A stretch of 64,000 nucleotides of DNA from Plectrocnemia conspersa (GCA_009617715.1 VTFK01000160.1:1364001-1428000), one strand, 5' to 3'. Positions 1 through 13,822 are shown, counted from the stretch's first letter. Program-made: numbers and translations. The notes: generated by a model from the letters alone, not told the origin.

Positions 1-240
1 TACGCTGGCATTATATATTGCCCTGTTTAATGTTAGCTACGAGGAGCTGGTCCAGTTTGTATCATTTAATTTTGATATATTATAATTTTTTGTTATGTTT
101 ATTATTTTTAAGTATTGTTCTATTTATGTATATATATATATATGTGTTTTTTTTTTTGTAAATTTAAAATTTGTTTTCGATCATCGTGGCGCATTGGGGT
201 AACCTGTTAGGCTACGATGGTCTTAATTTAATCTAAAATA
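1..240 (+). repeat. SINE-like repeat family A, copy 1 (5' end outside the window)
   Basis: Shares GTTAGCTACGAGGAGCTGG near its start, and GGCGCATTGGGGTAACCTGT then TAGGCTACGATGGTC near its end, with the copy at 11.7-11.97 kb. The 3' end runs into AAAATAAATAAAT, like a simple-repeat LINE or SINE tail. The final block can fold through CATCGT and ACGATG. Confidence 0.6.
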
Positions 241-3088
241 AATAAATGAAAAGCTTGTACAATAATAGGCGTAGTTCTAGTTTTTAATTAGTTGAATCTA
301 AGGTTTATTTCTATATTTTAGCCATACATTTATTTCTTTTTAATAATGCTTAAGCGGGGTTAAAAACGCTAATTATTAAAAAAAAACACAATATTGCCTT
401 TATAAAAATATTTTTACGTAGATGAAATTTTAATAGGGAGTGCAATTAAATATATTCATGCACTTCAGACATAGACTGAAACCACAAAGTAGAGAAAATA
501 TATAGGAACATAAAAGCTAGGATATCATTCACGTGAATTAAATGGGTTATTTAATATTAAGAATTTACATTCAATTTAAGCATCTCTTTCTTTCTATACA
601 GAGTAGAAGCTTGAATGATCAGATAATATTATGAATTGTCTAGAAGCCTTTGAAATGTGCATATTTCTTGTTAGTAGTGTGAAATATATATAATAAATGA
701 AAATCGTGAAGGTAATATTTTAGAAGAAGAAATAATACAGATAATAAAAATATGAAAGCCTTCTAATGTACAAAGCGAATTATTATTTTGCAATTTAAAT
801 ATCATATATATACATGTAAGAGTCTGTCATTTTTTTATTTTTTAAAAGACAAATTTTGAGTTTCTTAACACACCGTAGATCGATGCCATTATAAGCACAT
901 TAAGCACTTAACTCGTGCAATTTAATTCAATAGCTCGTTACTCTTGTATAATTAAATGAAGAGAATCCCATTTAAGTGGTTTTCGTCGGCTTTAGAAACA
1001 TTATTGAAGTACCTGCTACCTAAGCGGTTTTTAAAGTGGCAAAACAAGTGCTAATCGGTTAACGAAATGCCAGGAAATAGAAGTTCGAGGAATATAATTT
1101 ATCCGATTTACTGAACAATTTTAATAAAATAATTTTTATTGCATAAAAATATAATATAAATCTAATTTTGCCTTTCACAATTATTTAGGATGACTAGTTT
1201 AATGTCTTCTCGGTATAGTTTAGTTAGTGTAAGTTTAAATATATCTCTGCGCCATTTACGTTACTACTTGGTTAATATGGTGAGTTTTCGAGAAAGTTTT
1301 GGGTTCTTCGAAGTACATATATGGCTTTGCGAGTATTAAGACGGCGCTGCGACGTTTAATTGACGTGGATAATATCGAATGAACCCAAATGGCTCAGAAC
1401 AATTTATGTGCTATTCGCACTCTGTGGATACACTAAATAAAAATTAATTTTAAAACAAAAAAATAGATTAACTTTAATGTGTATTTTATACTACATTATT
1501 TGTCAATTCTAAATAAAGTAAGAGTTTTTAAGTCTCAAATTAATTAGAAAACTGAAACAGAGGTGCTTCAATGTGGCATTGTTTTTTATTCGTATATAAT
1601 AAATCAAATATCAGTTCATGTACTACATTAGCTTTATAGAATTAAATATAAATCATACTTTATGATCTAAATATTTTCAAGCTCGAATTCCAAGATAATC
1701 GGATTAGGTTGTGCTTTAGAAAATATACCTAGAGATGAAATATTAAAACTAATAAATAATTTTTCAATGTCCTTTTTTTATTTTATAAATTTAAAATATA
1801 TTTTTGTTTTGAAGTTATAACCTTCTTCTACCTTTCGAGTATAGTTTTAATTCCATTAGCATACAATGTTCAAGGCTATGATTTTTAATATTATGATAGT
1901 CTCCATTTCACATCGTCTGTATTTTAGATTTTATTCCATATATTCCATAAAAAACAAGTTCTGAAAAAAATGTTAAACGACATTAAACCTTCCAACCAAG
2001 TTCCTGAATAGTTATTTTCACATTTTCGTGTTGTAGAACTATTCGATTTCTCTTAACAATTGTTGATCTTTTTTTCGCTTCCTCGTGGAAGCAATCCAGC
2101 TTGTTCACAATAAAGATTTAAGAGTTTCGTAATGCACAATCGATCCACAGGTGGTTTACTACCTTTGAACCCATTTGTTCTCCAGTTACGAAATAATCAA
2201 GAAGAGGCGATTAAGCTTTAATATCTAGTCGCTCTTGAGATATGCAGATAGAATTAGTGTGGAACTCAAGGCTTCCAATATAATGCTTTCCAATCTTCTG
2301 AATGATTCTATGTACTGTTGAATCAGACTGGCTTAGTCTCTCTGAATAGGCTTTGTTTTAATTTCTGCAGCCAGGATATCATCGTCTATTTTTTATGATC
2401 TCCCACATTCATTTTTTAAAACTATCTTTGATAATAAAATGTATCTAATAAATGTCCTATTACTTACAGATATTTTTAGTGGCCGTAGTTACCGAAATAT
2501 TAAATATGCAATTTTGTTTAAATTATTTACTAGTTAAAAATTCTAGCATCTTTATTTTTTATTATAAAAATGTACAGTTAAGATGTATACCAATACAGGT
2601 TTATAAATAATGTACTTAGGTATCAACAATCAAATTATGACTGATTGTTAAATTATTTCTGGATACCTGATGTTTTGATACTACTTTTTAGAATCACTCT
2701 ATCGATAATAGTCTACCTTGTTTCATTCAGTATCAAACTTGATTTTTTCTTTTAGTACATATTGAATTCATCGTGGTTTACAAATGTCATTTGATTACAT
2801 AAATATATTGTTATTTTGTTCAATTATCATGATAATAAATACCACCAACCACAATTAAAGGGAAACTAAATATTTGCAATGAAGTTTTGCGCCATTAATA
2901 TTTCAGCACAATACCACACGGCATTATTCTTTCAGCTCGTGCTTCATACAAACACATAGGAGGGTTGGAAAGGTTATATAGAGAGAATACGATATTTATG
3001 TTATTTTCGTGACACAATAAAGCCAATGGCGTATTCCTCTTTGCTCATGAATAATGTAACACAATTAACCCCGATACTTGGACAATAA

Positions 3089-3226
3089 TTCCGCCGTTGT
3101 TGAAGCGTATTGAACGGCGGAAAGAAATATTGCCTGAGTCGCGATGTTTGGTTCGCTTTTATTGGCCACCCCGGTCTTATGGCCGGGGCCATTATCGTGC
3201 CGCCGAAAGTTTCCTCTTTTTCGGCG
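3089..3226. repeat. Three successive GC-rich inverted repeats
   Basis: TTCCGCCGTT (3089-3098) pairs with 3113-3122. CCCCGG (3169-3174) pairs with CCGGGG (3183-3188). CGCCGAAA (3201-3208) pairs with TTTCGGCG (3219-3226). All three are exact. They lie together in a GC-richer island (about 3085-3325). No coding frame here looks real. Confidence 0.6.
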
Positions 3227-4512
3227 AGTTCATACTTTGAAAAAGTTCCCAGCTTCTTTATTCCCTTTGAATGCCCGCGTTGCTGCAAAGTGGGACTCTG
3301 GAGGGGAGAAAAAAAAAGTTAACGGCCAACACGCAAATGTACAAAGATGAAGACAAATACACTCTTTTTCTTACTGAAACTGAGAAGTTTGACAAAAATA
3401 TGAGCTTATTTTTCTTATTGGCAGCAAAAAAGTTTCGGTATATGCAGTAACTTTATATAGATAAAGTTATTCATTACAGTTTCCAAATCAAACATCAACC
3501 CTGATGTGGTAAAATCAAGAGTTATCAAGGAAATAAGGTCTACTTTATATTTTGAAATAGTCGATTTTTGGGCTAACCTTGTCAGTATTCTTGTATTTCA
3601 GTCAATGCCTAAGTTTTGGTAAATACAGCCTTCCTTAGACACGTTTTAAATGCGCTTTCTGATGCCAGTAAATTAATCTGCATCTATCATTATATGCTAC
3701 AAACATACTTTAGCTACTGGCTCAAAAGGACTTTAATGGAAATTTTTAAATGGAGGATTAGCGTGTCCCAAAAAAATCAAAATTTCGATTTTTTTTTAAA
3801 TAATATCAAATAAATTTTACATATTTCATCTCATCATATAGAAACATATGTTAAAGGTTATTTAAAAATAATCTATTAGAATTTATTAGATAAATCAATT
3901 AAAATTATTTTTATAAGACTTTTATTATATTGGGTTTTTGAAAGAATATGGTATAACTGTTTTCTTTTTATTAATTTAATATTTTTTACAATACCTCTAA
4001 TGTTTTAATTAAAGCAGCTGCTTTGAATATTGTAACGTTTAACTAGAATTTTAAGGTCAAATGAAAGGCTGATCAGAATTTTAACGCTTATAACTAAACT
4101 AAAAATAAACGTGGTGGTCACACAGTTTATATTATTTCGAATTTAAGATATAATAAAAGCCATTACCAATTTCTGATGAAAAACTCAACCGTTAGCTAAA
4201 ATTGTTTTTTTTTTTAATAATTAAATATATTGTCTTAAAAGCTGAAAACTTATTTAAAAAATATGTTATATCGCGTTGCAATTACAAGATTCGTTTAATA
4301 ATTCGTGTATTGAAACTTATGATTTTTGTTCCGATGCACGTGCAAATAAATCAGCATTTGAACGGACTGATTAAAAGGAATATTAAATAATGAACTAGTG
4401 ATGTTTATTTTGTTACGTATATTGTGAACATGGTTCCGTTGCGTGCGCCACTGCCGTTACCAGTACTAGGGCCCTATGAATCCAACCCATATGGGCGGGC
4501 ACCCAGCTTTTA

Positions 4513-4566
4513 ATATACGATTAGGAAATAAAAAATATTGATTTTTTTTATTCCCTAATCGTATAT
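4513..4566. repeat. 23-bp inverted repeat with one mismatch
   Basis: ATATACGATTAGG begins the left arm (4513-4535), and CCTAATCGTATAT ends the right arm (4544-4566). It follows a GC-rich stretch (ATATGGGCGGGCACCCAGC). It may be the end of a foldback element. Confidence 0.75.
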
Positions 4567-6825
4567 AAGTAAAATTACTGCGATGGAAAAATCACTTTGA
4601 TTTTTTATGTTCAATAATAATGATCCAAGAATCACTTTTAATTTTCACTCACTATTTTGACTTGACTTTGAATTACATAAATAGTGAATTTAATTTAAAA
4701 AATAAAATTAGCTTGATAAAATATAATAAAAAAAAAAAAATGATATTAAAAAAAATAGTAAAAATAGCCGTAATAAACGAAATTTTGTCTCTTAAAATAT
4801 ATATACATATATCAATGACGAATCCATCAATAAATTGCAATTAAAAACACTTTAATTATTATAATAAATTCTTTACTGATAATACGAAAAATAAAATATT
4901 ATTATTTTCAACATTTAAATTTATATTTTTGATAAAATAAAATAATAAAATCATGATGTCAGTATTATAATGAAAATTTTTGCAAGCATCCTGTATACGC
5001 AAATTTTACTTCTCCACAGATTAGAGGTCCAAATTTGAGGGCGCCCGCGTTATGAAAATTTTCCCTATCTGGCGAACTCGTCTGAATAATCCAACTGTTG
5101 ACTTTGAAATTCGAGCGTTGCGAATTTTCCGCGTGAGTGAAAAAGTAAAAGTATAAAAGAAAAACAATGTCGAAAATGCAATTTACGCCCAAATAAGAAA
5201 ATTTCGACACTTGATTTCACAATGTAGTTTAATACTTTTTTTAATAATGTCTGACAATATAGTTTAAAATTGTATTACCTACTAAAAATAAATTTAATAT
5301 AAATAACAATTGTATTTATCATTTATGCTTTTACAAGCAATACAAATTTGATTGTGATGTGATTAAAAAATATCAAATATTGCAAATCCTTGTAGATTAT
5401 GTGGTGCTTTTTTAAAAATTTACAGATAAATATATTAATATAAATCAACAATAAGTACGACTATTCGAGACACAATGTCGAAGAAATGCTTCACATGAAA
5501 CGTTTATGAAGTTTGCGTGACGCAAATGTAACTAAGATTGAATCAATGAAAGTTTCTTATCGATTTCGGCCACTTGTAGCACATATACCATTTTTAGAAC
5601 TCCCCGAGGCCAAGAAGGAAAAACCTCTCTTATTTGAAATATAAAACATTGAGCCATGCACGAAACCACACGTGCCAGCAGTCCAAACATTTCCTGAAAT
5701 ATCCACAATTTTTGGTCAAATCTTAATCAATTCCCAAAGGTAAGGTGAAACTTATTTTAAACTTCATGCATTTATTTAGTTAAAATATATATATAAATGA
5801 CCTGCAAATGCGCCATGAATAAAAATATAATCGCATGTGATATTTCATACCATAAAATGTAATCTCCGGACATTAGGGAGAATGCACGAAATCGTTGTTT
5901 TATTAACGTTGACGTTTTTACGGCGAATTTTTTTGTGCGCTAAGGCATAAGTATACAATATTTTGTGTGTGCTTTGTATAGGGTGCTATAAAAAATGTAT
6001 TCATACATTTTATAGAGATTATCTGCGAGCATTATTAACTTGAAGCAAAGTGTTGTTCCACTAAGAAATTCACATTTTTAATTAAATATATATGTTCTAG
6101 ACATCTAGACCTATTTTATTGCCAGATTTATTATCTGGTTTTGATAGGTAAACTAGATTTTTTTAAATGTTCTTACCACGAAATAAAAAATATTAATTTT
6201 TAATCTAGACTTACATATTATTAATTATTGCATCTCAATATCGACAAAATACCTCACTTATTTATTTTAATAAATTATATTAAATGCCATTTATTCTAAA
6301 AATTACTTTTTGACAGTAACTTATTTTTCTAGACCAAATTTTAAACATATAAATAATAATCAAAATAAATTATTTAAATGAATTAAATGAGTGTATGTAA
6401 TAAATTATTAATTATTACAAAGTGCTTAATAAATAAGGTCGAAATAGCGCAGTCCGTAAAGAATTTATTGTAATAAAAATTGCTTTGCTTATCGATTGGT
6501 GTTTTATACCTGTCGATTTAAAAAATAAAGTGGTTGGCTGATGATATTTATCGAAATTCTCCTAAACTTCATTTAACCTGGAAGTTGTATATTTGTCAGT
6601 TTATTTGCTTTCTGAACATACAATCAGCACTACTTGCAAAAAATCTTTTAGCGAATCGTCATCATTTTCAAACGTTTCAGTCATTGTTTTCATTTTGTTA
6701 TCTTGAAAAAATTAATAAAAATTTACATTTATTTTCATTGTTGTAAATTTAAATTAAAGTTAAAAGCCATATATATCGGTAGCTTGAAATAATTCTAACC
6801 TAAAACACATGCGGCACGCGGGAAC

Positions 6826-6936
6826 TGTCAAGAGATACTGACAAGGAGCGTGATCGCGCTCTTTAGCACTCAAATAGTTATCTCTTGACAATTATCGGTA
6901 TCCTTGGCACTCAAATTTTTGCTCAAATTATCGGTT
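6826..6936. repeat. Nested inverted repeat plus direct repeats
   Basis: TGTCAAGAGATA (6826-6837) is mirrored exactly at 6879-6890. An inner pair GAGCG/CGCTC lies at 6846-6850 and 6857-6861. GCACTCAAAT occurs twice (starting near 6865 and 6907), and AATTATCGGT occurs twice (near 6890 and 6927). Confidence 0.6.
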
Positions 6937-9900
6937 TAAAGAGCTTTAGATATGCAGGAGCCTCTTCTTAGGCTATAAACAAATGCTTGGCAAACATAGA
7001 CATTAAATTCTTCTTAGTGCTTTATAGAAATGTTTGATTACAAAAAAATCTATATTTCTGTATAATATTTTAATACTTTGACAATGATAATTAACGGAAT
7101 TTCTTGGAACATAAAATGTTACTAAACTTCTCTTATCCATTTAACATTTGCCATTTTATCAGTACTACACGCCCCCTAAATACACCGGTGATGTGACATG
7201 CGTTTTCACGACATTAGGTTGTATATACAAAGGAGCTAAATAAATAGAATACTTTTATCGTTTTTATGAAGCAAGCAATCGTTCATATTATATAAGTCCT
7301 CGCGCGTCATGTGATCCTAATACAAACAGCGTTTTATAATCGTCCGTTTTAAAACAAAAATTGTTATTATTAATATATTTACTCTTAATTTTACTTCCAG
7401 TTCTTAAATGGTTTGAGCAAAAATATATCTTAAAAATAAACATTTAAATTGTTATTTATTATTAATCTATGGTATACGCGATAAAAAACGGTTTGTAAAT
7501 AAACAAGATGCAAACAATATAAAAGGAAAATAATCATATTCAGAGACATTGAAAGTAAAAAATTTTGCAGTATTTATTTTTCTTAATGTTATAAAATAAC
7601 ATTTAACAACGATAAGCAAAATTTATTAGCCGGTTATAGCACAGTTTCAGTAGATCTTTACTCTTTATTTTATGTACAGCATAATTTAATCATATAATTT
7701 TAAGCCTCAAACGAAGTAGATTTTGTGATTTTCTATAATTGATATAATATGAGCATAAGTATGCTATTGCGCATAATTAGCATATTCGCTAAGTGAGTTC
7801 CTCGATTTCCGTGATATTTTACAATTGCAATATTTTGGCAAAATATATAATTTCAAAGCTTCAAAAATAATTAAATTTTATATATTGTCATCTGTTGATG
7901 AAAATAATCTTGCACAATATTTTTACTGACCTCGAAATTTCGGTTTCACGCGATAACGCGTGAACGGACGGTAATGTATTTAATGTACACTTGTATTGAT
8001 TTATTGCATAACCTTATAAATCCGACGCGATGTTCTGAAAGTAAATGTTTTAGCAACTTTTGTATTATTAGTTCGCGTAAATATGCAATTCTCAACTTTA
8101 CGTAAACTTACATTCATAAGTTTACGTCATTTATATTTTGGTTATTCCATAAATTATACATTATTATAAAATGATATACTATAGTATTTTAATTATTAGC
8201 TACCATAATGTTTTAAATTCAACTAAATTCAAAAGTACGACCAATAAGATAAGATAAATATTTTCATATTTTTTATTTAAAAGTCGAATATTTAGATACA
8301 ATATTAAAATTAAAGTTTTGCTAAAATAACAGATTTAAAACATTTAAAATTTAAATAATATACCTGGAAACATAAATGGCATTTCATCTAAAAGTTTTAT
8401 TCATTATATATGATTTTATATTTTTTATTGCCACTGAAGTGTTACATAAGCGTTCTTTATTTCTAGACATATTTTTTTCTGAAGAGCTTTTTCTAGTCAG
8501 TAATTAATAATCTAACAGTGCTATGTTGTAGCACTCAATCGATTTCAGATTTGACCCACAGTCATTATGACATGATACATTCATCACAGCATAGATATAT
8601 CACCCCAATATATGAAAGTGCATAAAATATTAGAAAGCAGGTGTTGGTACGTGTTTATCCTTCAGGCGTTTGGAAGATTGATTACGGGCGTCGGTCAGAC
8701 GAAGGTCCAAGATTGGATCCCGGACCGCACAATATCAAAGTATCACTTTTTCCACACAGTCATTGTTTATTTTACCGCCGGTTTCTGTATAGGTATTAAA
8801 ACGAAGATGTGAGGAGAGAGAAAAAACTGCGTCATTTATTTTATTTTGGGGATTTTTTCTGCGTCCAGACGCTGACAGGCAGGAGTTTCGGCCCATGAGC
8901 GACCAAGCTTTTTTGTATCGGCCTCCTTCCTAGGTTTTTCCACAGTTCTTTCTTCTCGGTGTGTGAGTTTTATTCTATTACTCGGCAATAAATTACGTCA
9001 AAAGATTCGACTGTGTCAACATAGTCATAAAATAAATACACAATATCGCCTTTCTTTCGGCATGCACAAAACGATTTTCACTTTTGTCAATATTTTTGAT
9101 GGTGTGGAGTGTGCCAAAAAAATATAGCACATGGTAAAATATTACTATCCGGAACATTGCTTGCCTACAATTATTCGATAACAATTCTTTGCGGACAGTC
9201 TGCAAAATTACAAATATACGCCGGGTGTTATGATAACAAGTTATTGACATATATATTTTGTGAGAATGCTTTTAAAATTGTTTATTTTAGGGTAGGTAGT
9301 CGATTCGTTTGGCTTTTGCAGTCAGTGAGACGCCGGAAGAACTGTATGATAATATATTTTTGTGAAATAATATTTTTATTCAAATTTGTATCAAAAAATT
9401 AAAGTGTCAGTGACGGGCGGCGTTGTCAAATGAGGAAGAAACAGTGAAAATACAAAGTTAATTATATTTTTAAGTAAAAAATAATATTTTTCTTTAAAGC
9501 TTGAACTACAAGATCAGATTTTTAGTTTTGAATAATAATCTAACCTTTAAATGTAATAAGTAGCTTTATGTTCAATTTATATATTTTGGCAGGATTATTC
9601 GCGAATCTGTAACTTGACTTTTAATTAAATTAGTTAACCTTTAATAATTTATCTTAAACAGCTCAAAATTGTCTTTGCTTTCAAAACTTTACGAATAATA
9701 CTGTATTGAGTACATTAATTTAGCTTAATGGACAAATGTTTTTATGTTAGATATTTTTTTTAATTAATAAAGATTTATTTCTTAGTTGTTTTTTAGAGAA
9801 AAAGCTTAATAAATGGATAAATAAACTTAGGTATATTTTTCTTGTATCGAATCATAAAAAAAGTTTAATTGATTCGTATATAACATTAAATTAATTTTTG

Positions 9901-10754
9901 TTTTATGAATATCTTTTTGGTAAATATTAAAATAATATATTAAACCTTTTTTTTCATTGTATAAGCACTGCCATTAATTTATATATTGCCTTCTTAATAA
10001 CCTTAAATATTATTATATGCTTATTTTATAATGATTTACAAATATATTCGTCTACTGAATTTTCATAATTTAAAATAATATTAGCTTTTCAATATAGAAC
10101 TTTTATTTTACTCAGGACACTTTTGCTATACTTCTTCATAAATGCGTGAATATATATATATATAAAATTCAATCATTTAATATTACTAAGAATTTTCTTT
10201 TTAAGAAAATATAATCTTTCAATATTACTAAGAATTTTCCAGGCGAATAATTTATATTGAACTGTAGTAGTATATTATTCATAGACCGAACATATTCAGG
10301 TGCGGAAGAGGAAACAGATGATTTATAAAAGGAATCTGCTTTTTAATTCTCAATTCATTGTACAATATCGATGGTTTTACGGAAATTCTATATACTTTCG
10401 TGATTCATCGAATATACATTCGCTTTCGCCGTTGAAGCTCAGCTGGCATTCTCTAGAGAACAATACTTATTGATTGCTTTGTTATACAACGTGAAAATTG
10501 CAAATTGATGTTGAGTTAAAAATAAAATTACGAGATTTTGCCAAGCTTTTACAGCCAATTATTAGAATGATATATCAAATAATGTTAAGCTTCCGACACG
10601 CTCTATAAAATGTTAAATTCAATATATCGGCAGTAAGAATATAATATTTACTGGTAGCAGATAAAGTTTTAATTAATTTTCTATCTTTATTTGGATATAG
10701 AAAAATATTCAAAAACCTTTGAAACTGACTTTTCACTATGTTACTCTTGATTTT

Positions 10755-10830
10755 TAAAAAAATATTATTTTAAAATAATATAAAATATGTTTAAAAAATA
10801 TTATTATAAAATGATATAAAACATATTCTG
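10755..10830. repeat. Two imperfect tandem copies of about 38 bp
   Basis: AAAAAATATTATTTTAAAAT... is followed directly by AAAAAATATTATTATAAAAT.... Both units end in TATAAAATATG- or TATAAAACATA-like words. Confidence 0.5.
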
Positions 10831-10919
10831 AAAAAAGTAAATTTTAAAAATACGGTAATTCCGTTAACTTTAATATGCTTATATTTTGATTACTTGAACA
10901 CATAATTTGCTTGTGTAAT

Positions 10920-11230
10920 ATGCAGGCTAACTAGGCTGAAGCCTAGGGCCTCAAAATCCAGGGGTCTCCAGCTAAGGTAAATAATCACAGCGACTTTCGA
11001 TCTCTGAATAACAGTTATTATCTTGGTCTTTTGGAACTAGTGGCAAGATTCGATCGACTTTTACATACTTTTTATTTATGTTTAAAAGTGAAATATTTTA
11101 TATTTATTTTTTAAAATAAATTAAGATAATATTAATTGTATATTCATTAAACAGAGATTGTATTTAAATGTAATGGTATATTTTAAGGTGACCAGATTAC
11201 AAAAATATCAAAGGATACTAAAAATAAAAA
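10920..11230. repeat. Degraded transposon-like DNA
   Basis: AACTAGGCTGAAGCCTAGGG, with the inverted pair CTAGGCT/AGCCTAG, then CTCAAAATCCAGGGGTCTCC, followed later by GGTGACCAGATTACAAAAAT. Both wordings resemble ends of insect DNA transposons. The 108-codon minus-strand frame next to it (11306-11632) has no recognised domain. Confidence 0.3.
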
Positions 11231-11714
11231 GGTCAGCTCGAAAATATTAGTTCGGGGAAGACAAATTGCTGCGCAACAATAAAAGGTTATTTCGTAAAAT
11301 TTTGTTCATTTAGGGATTATGGGATAGGAATAGGGATCTAAAAACTGTTCTACTGTTACAAACTTTCCGTCTTTCACCAAAACAGTGACAAAATCTCTCG
11401 ATTTAGGAATACGAGTAGACGTCGTATATATGAATTTTGAGAAGGCCTTAGGCAATATTTTTCCTGGGTTATTAATATAAAAAACCAACAATGTATAATA
11501 CTTTCTTTTCATCTCAATATATTTTGAAAAAAAATATTTTTGAATAATTAAGCAATTAATAATTAAGTAGCAAATAGCGACGTTAAAAAGAAGCACATTC
11601 ATTTTAGTCATTTTAAAAAAAAACTTATTCAAATGGTTATAATTTTATACGTTTTTCCATAGTTGAGTATATACTTAAATATTCTTGTAATATTATTTCG
11701 TAGCGTAAGTAAGA

Positions 11715-11975
11715 GATTTAGGTGCTTCTTGGCTCAGTAGTGACGCGATTGAGCCCCGTACGTGGCTCATGGCATTAGAAAGATTAATGTCAGCTATGAG
11801 GAGCTTATCCTACGTGTGTTATATTGATTTGTGGATTGAAATATTACTATGTATTATTTATTCTTACCATTTTGACGCATTGAGGTAACCTGTTAGGGTA
11901 CAATGATCTTTATTTAATATGTATATTTCATGTAAACAGACCAATGTGACACAATCCTGTAAATTTCAAATAAAT
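11715..11975 (+). repeat. SINE-like repeat family A, copy 2
   Basis: Begins GCTTCTTGGCTCAGTAGTGA, which resembles a tRNA-type A box. It continues through CAGCTATGAGGAGCTTATCC and ends TTGACGCATTGAGGTAACCT then GTTAGGGTACAATGATC. It is followed by an (AAATA)-type tail at 11967-11980. This is the most complete copy in the window. Confidence 0.6.
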
Positions 11976-12237
11976 AAATAATTAGCTCACTTGTATAAAA
12001 TTGTTTCAAAATTGTCCGACGCTGATAGAGCAAACAATAACGTTCACTCGTGTAATAAACATATCCCACAAGAACTGGCTCGAGTTATTGCGGTGCCGTG
12101 TGCCTGCGCTAAAGTATTATTTTTTTCTTCTCCTTCATGTAAATAAACAAGCCTCTCTCAACAGTTTTACACGAGCACTAAATCCAGAGACCTTAACGCT
12201 TTTCCGTTCTGTTCCGCGAAGATAAATTCGCCAAAAC

Positions 12238-12268
12238 GCGAACCGGCTAGGGCGAACCGGACGAACCG
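12238..12268 (+). promoter_or_regulatory. Triple CGAACCG repeat
   Basis: GCGAACCGG occurs twice and CGAACCGA once within 31 bases, in a GC-richer island (about 12200-12420). AACCGG is half of the Grainyhead/CP2 consensus, so a clustered binding site is possible. The function is inferred only. Confidence 0.25.
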
Positions 12269-12559
12269 AAAAAAGTGGAAGAAAGGGAAGAAAAATTCTG
12301 CTACAAGCTACAGCATCCAGACCCGTTTCCTGCTTATCTCGGACCTTGTTTGATTAACGAAAATAAATTTCACGGCAAACACGCGCCGGTGTTTACTTAC
12401 GTTATGTGTACAAATGTACGTACGGTTTTTTCCTATGAAACAAATTTGTGGCATTTTAACATCCGAATCCGAATGTAATATATATATATAAGATAAATAT
12501 TAATGATTATGGCTAAAAAAGGAAATCAGTTAAAGTTGTGATATAGGGGAGAGCCTTGA

Positions 12560-12640
12560 AAGTAATAACGTTTATTTAATTTATTAATTAATATAATCGT
12601 AGCATGTTACTCTAATGTGCCACGATGGTCGAATCAATAT
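12560..12640 (-). repeat. SINE-like repeat family A, copy 3 (3' end only)
   Basis: The reverse complement reads CGACCATCGTGGCACATTAG then AGTAACATGCTACGATTA, followed by AATTAATAAATTAAATAAA. It matches the terminal hairpin and tail of copy 1. Confidence 0.55.
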
Positions 12641-13779
12641 GTGGAACTCGTTGTCGTAATACTGCGTTGTAAGATCTTCAAGTTATATTATACAATATAA
12701 TAAGTTTCCCTCGTGGAGTTTCAGAGTAGCTGCTTAACAACACTTTATTTTTCACAACATGAATTTGCACCTAGTGTTTCTCATTTCTGGATGTTTTCCA
12801 TATCTCAAGATTCAAATTTCTCAAGGAGTTTAGACGTATGAAAAAATTTATGTTACATACAGAATGTATTTATATATATATATTACAATATATATATTTG
12901 TCTATATAAAATCTTTTTAATAATTTTATTTTTAATAATTTGGGTTATAAAATAATATTTATGTATGTAAATTATAATTTGTAACATTTAAAATATACAC
13001 GTACGCAAAAAATGGTAAATGTTGTATTAAAATATACGAATACGAGTTATTACAATGTTAGTTTGTCTCAAACTTATATATGAAATATTATTAAGTGTTT
13101 AATTACCGCTCATTTCCCTTGTATTTTTAACAAAATAATAACATTGGTTTAAATACCTATTTATATTAACATTTTTATTGATCCTAGCATTATTTTTTTT
13201 TGTTGACCGAAAAATAATTAAAGAAAATTATAAATAAAATATTTTATAATCTGTATACCTAGAGTTGGTCATAAAACTTATATTGTTTCATTCAGAAATC
13301 CCTGTCCCTTCTCAATTACCTGCTCTAAGTGCAGCTAAAAATTAGTGGATAGGAAACTGCTTATTTTTAAAATTGCAGTGGTTGTGATTGTTAAGCACTC
13401 AAATATATACATATAATATTTCATCAAACTCTACGATAAATCTTAAAATTTATTTAAAAATAATAAATAGTCATTTTACATTTTTATTTAGAAAATACAC
13501 ACAATTTACACATATTGTACATGTTTATGTAATTTACATTTATTCACGATACTAATTCTTTTAAATTATTATTTTAAGTAATTCAACAAATAAATACTTC
13601 AATAAAGTTTTTAATTATGTGGATTACTGAATTTAAATCAAGGAGTTCGATCGATTTTTTACAATTGTTTAGAGAATCGTTTACAAATTGTTGTATATGA
13701 TTTGAAACCAAAATTTTAATTAGGCATTAATAAATTTAAAAAAGGCCAGAATAGAGTAGACTATAAGCACTGAAGTAAT

Positions 13780-13822
13780 AATCCAGAGGCCGCGGATTCA
13801 GGTCCCCGCAGCAAAATCATTT
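13780..13822 (+). other. tRNA-like B-box fragment
   Basis: GCCGCGGATTCAGGTCCCCG looks like a T arm (GCGGATTCAGGTCCCCGC pairs GCGG with CCGC and resembles GGTTCRANNCC). No acceptor stem is found, so it is at most a tRNA-derived repeat fragment. Confidence 0.25.

Larger units (their letters stand above)
241..6780. other. Non-coding AT-rich stretch
   Basis: No exon, RNA gene or long frame recognised. It holds the GC-richer islands at 3085-3325 and about 4990-5170 and the inverted repeats listed separately. Open frames here have Ile/Tyr/Lys/Phe-rich random composition. Confidence 0.6.
6940..11700. other. Non-coding AT-rich stretch
   Basis: Contains a GC-richer island (about 8640-8960, GGATCCCGGACCGC and GCGTCCAGACGCTGACAGGC) and the degraded repeat at 10.9-11.2 kb. 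No gene seen. Confidence 0.6.

Noticed and set aside
3001..3350. Overlapping frames on both strands in the 3.1-kb island
   Set aside because: All are short and mutually incompatible. The sequence is better explained as a GC-rich hairpin cluster.
11306..11632. 108-codon minus-strand frame ending QFLDPYSYPIIPK
   Set aside because: The first half is AT-driven Ile/Tyr/Phe/Lys sequence, and no domain or supporting splice context is seen. It may be transposon debris.
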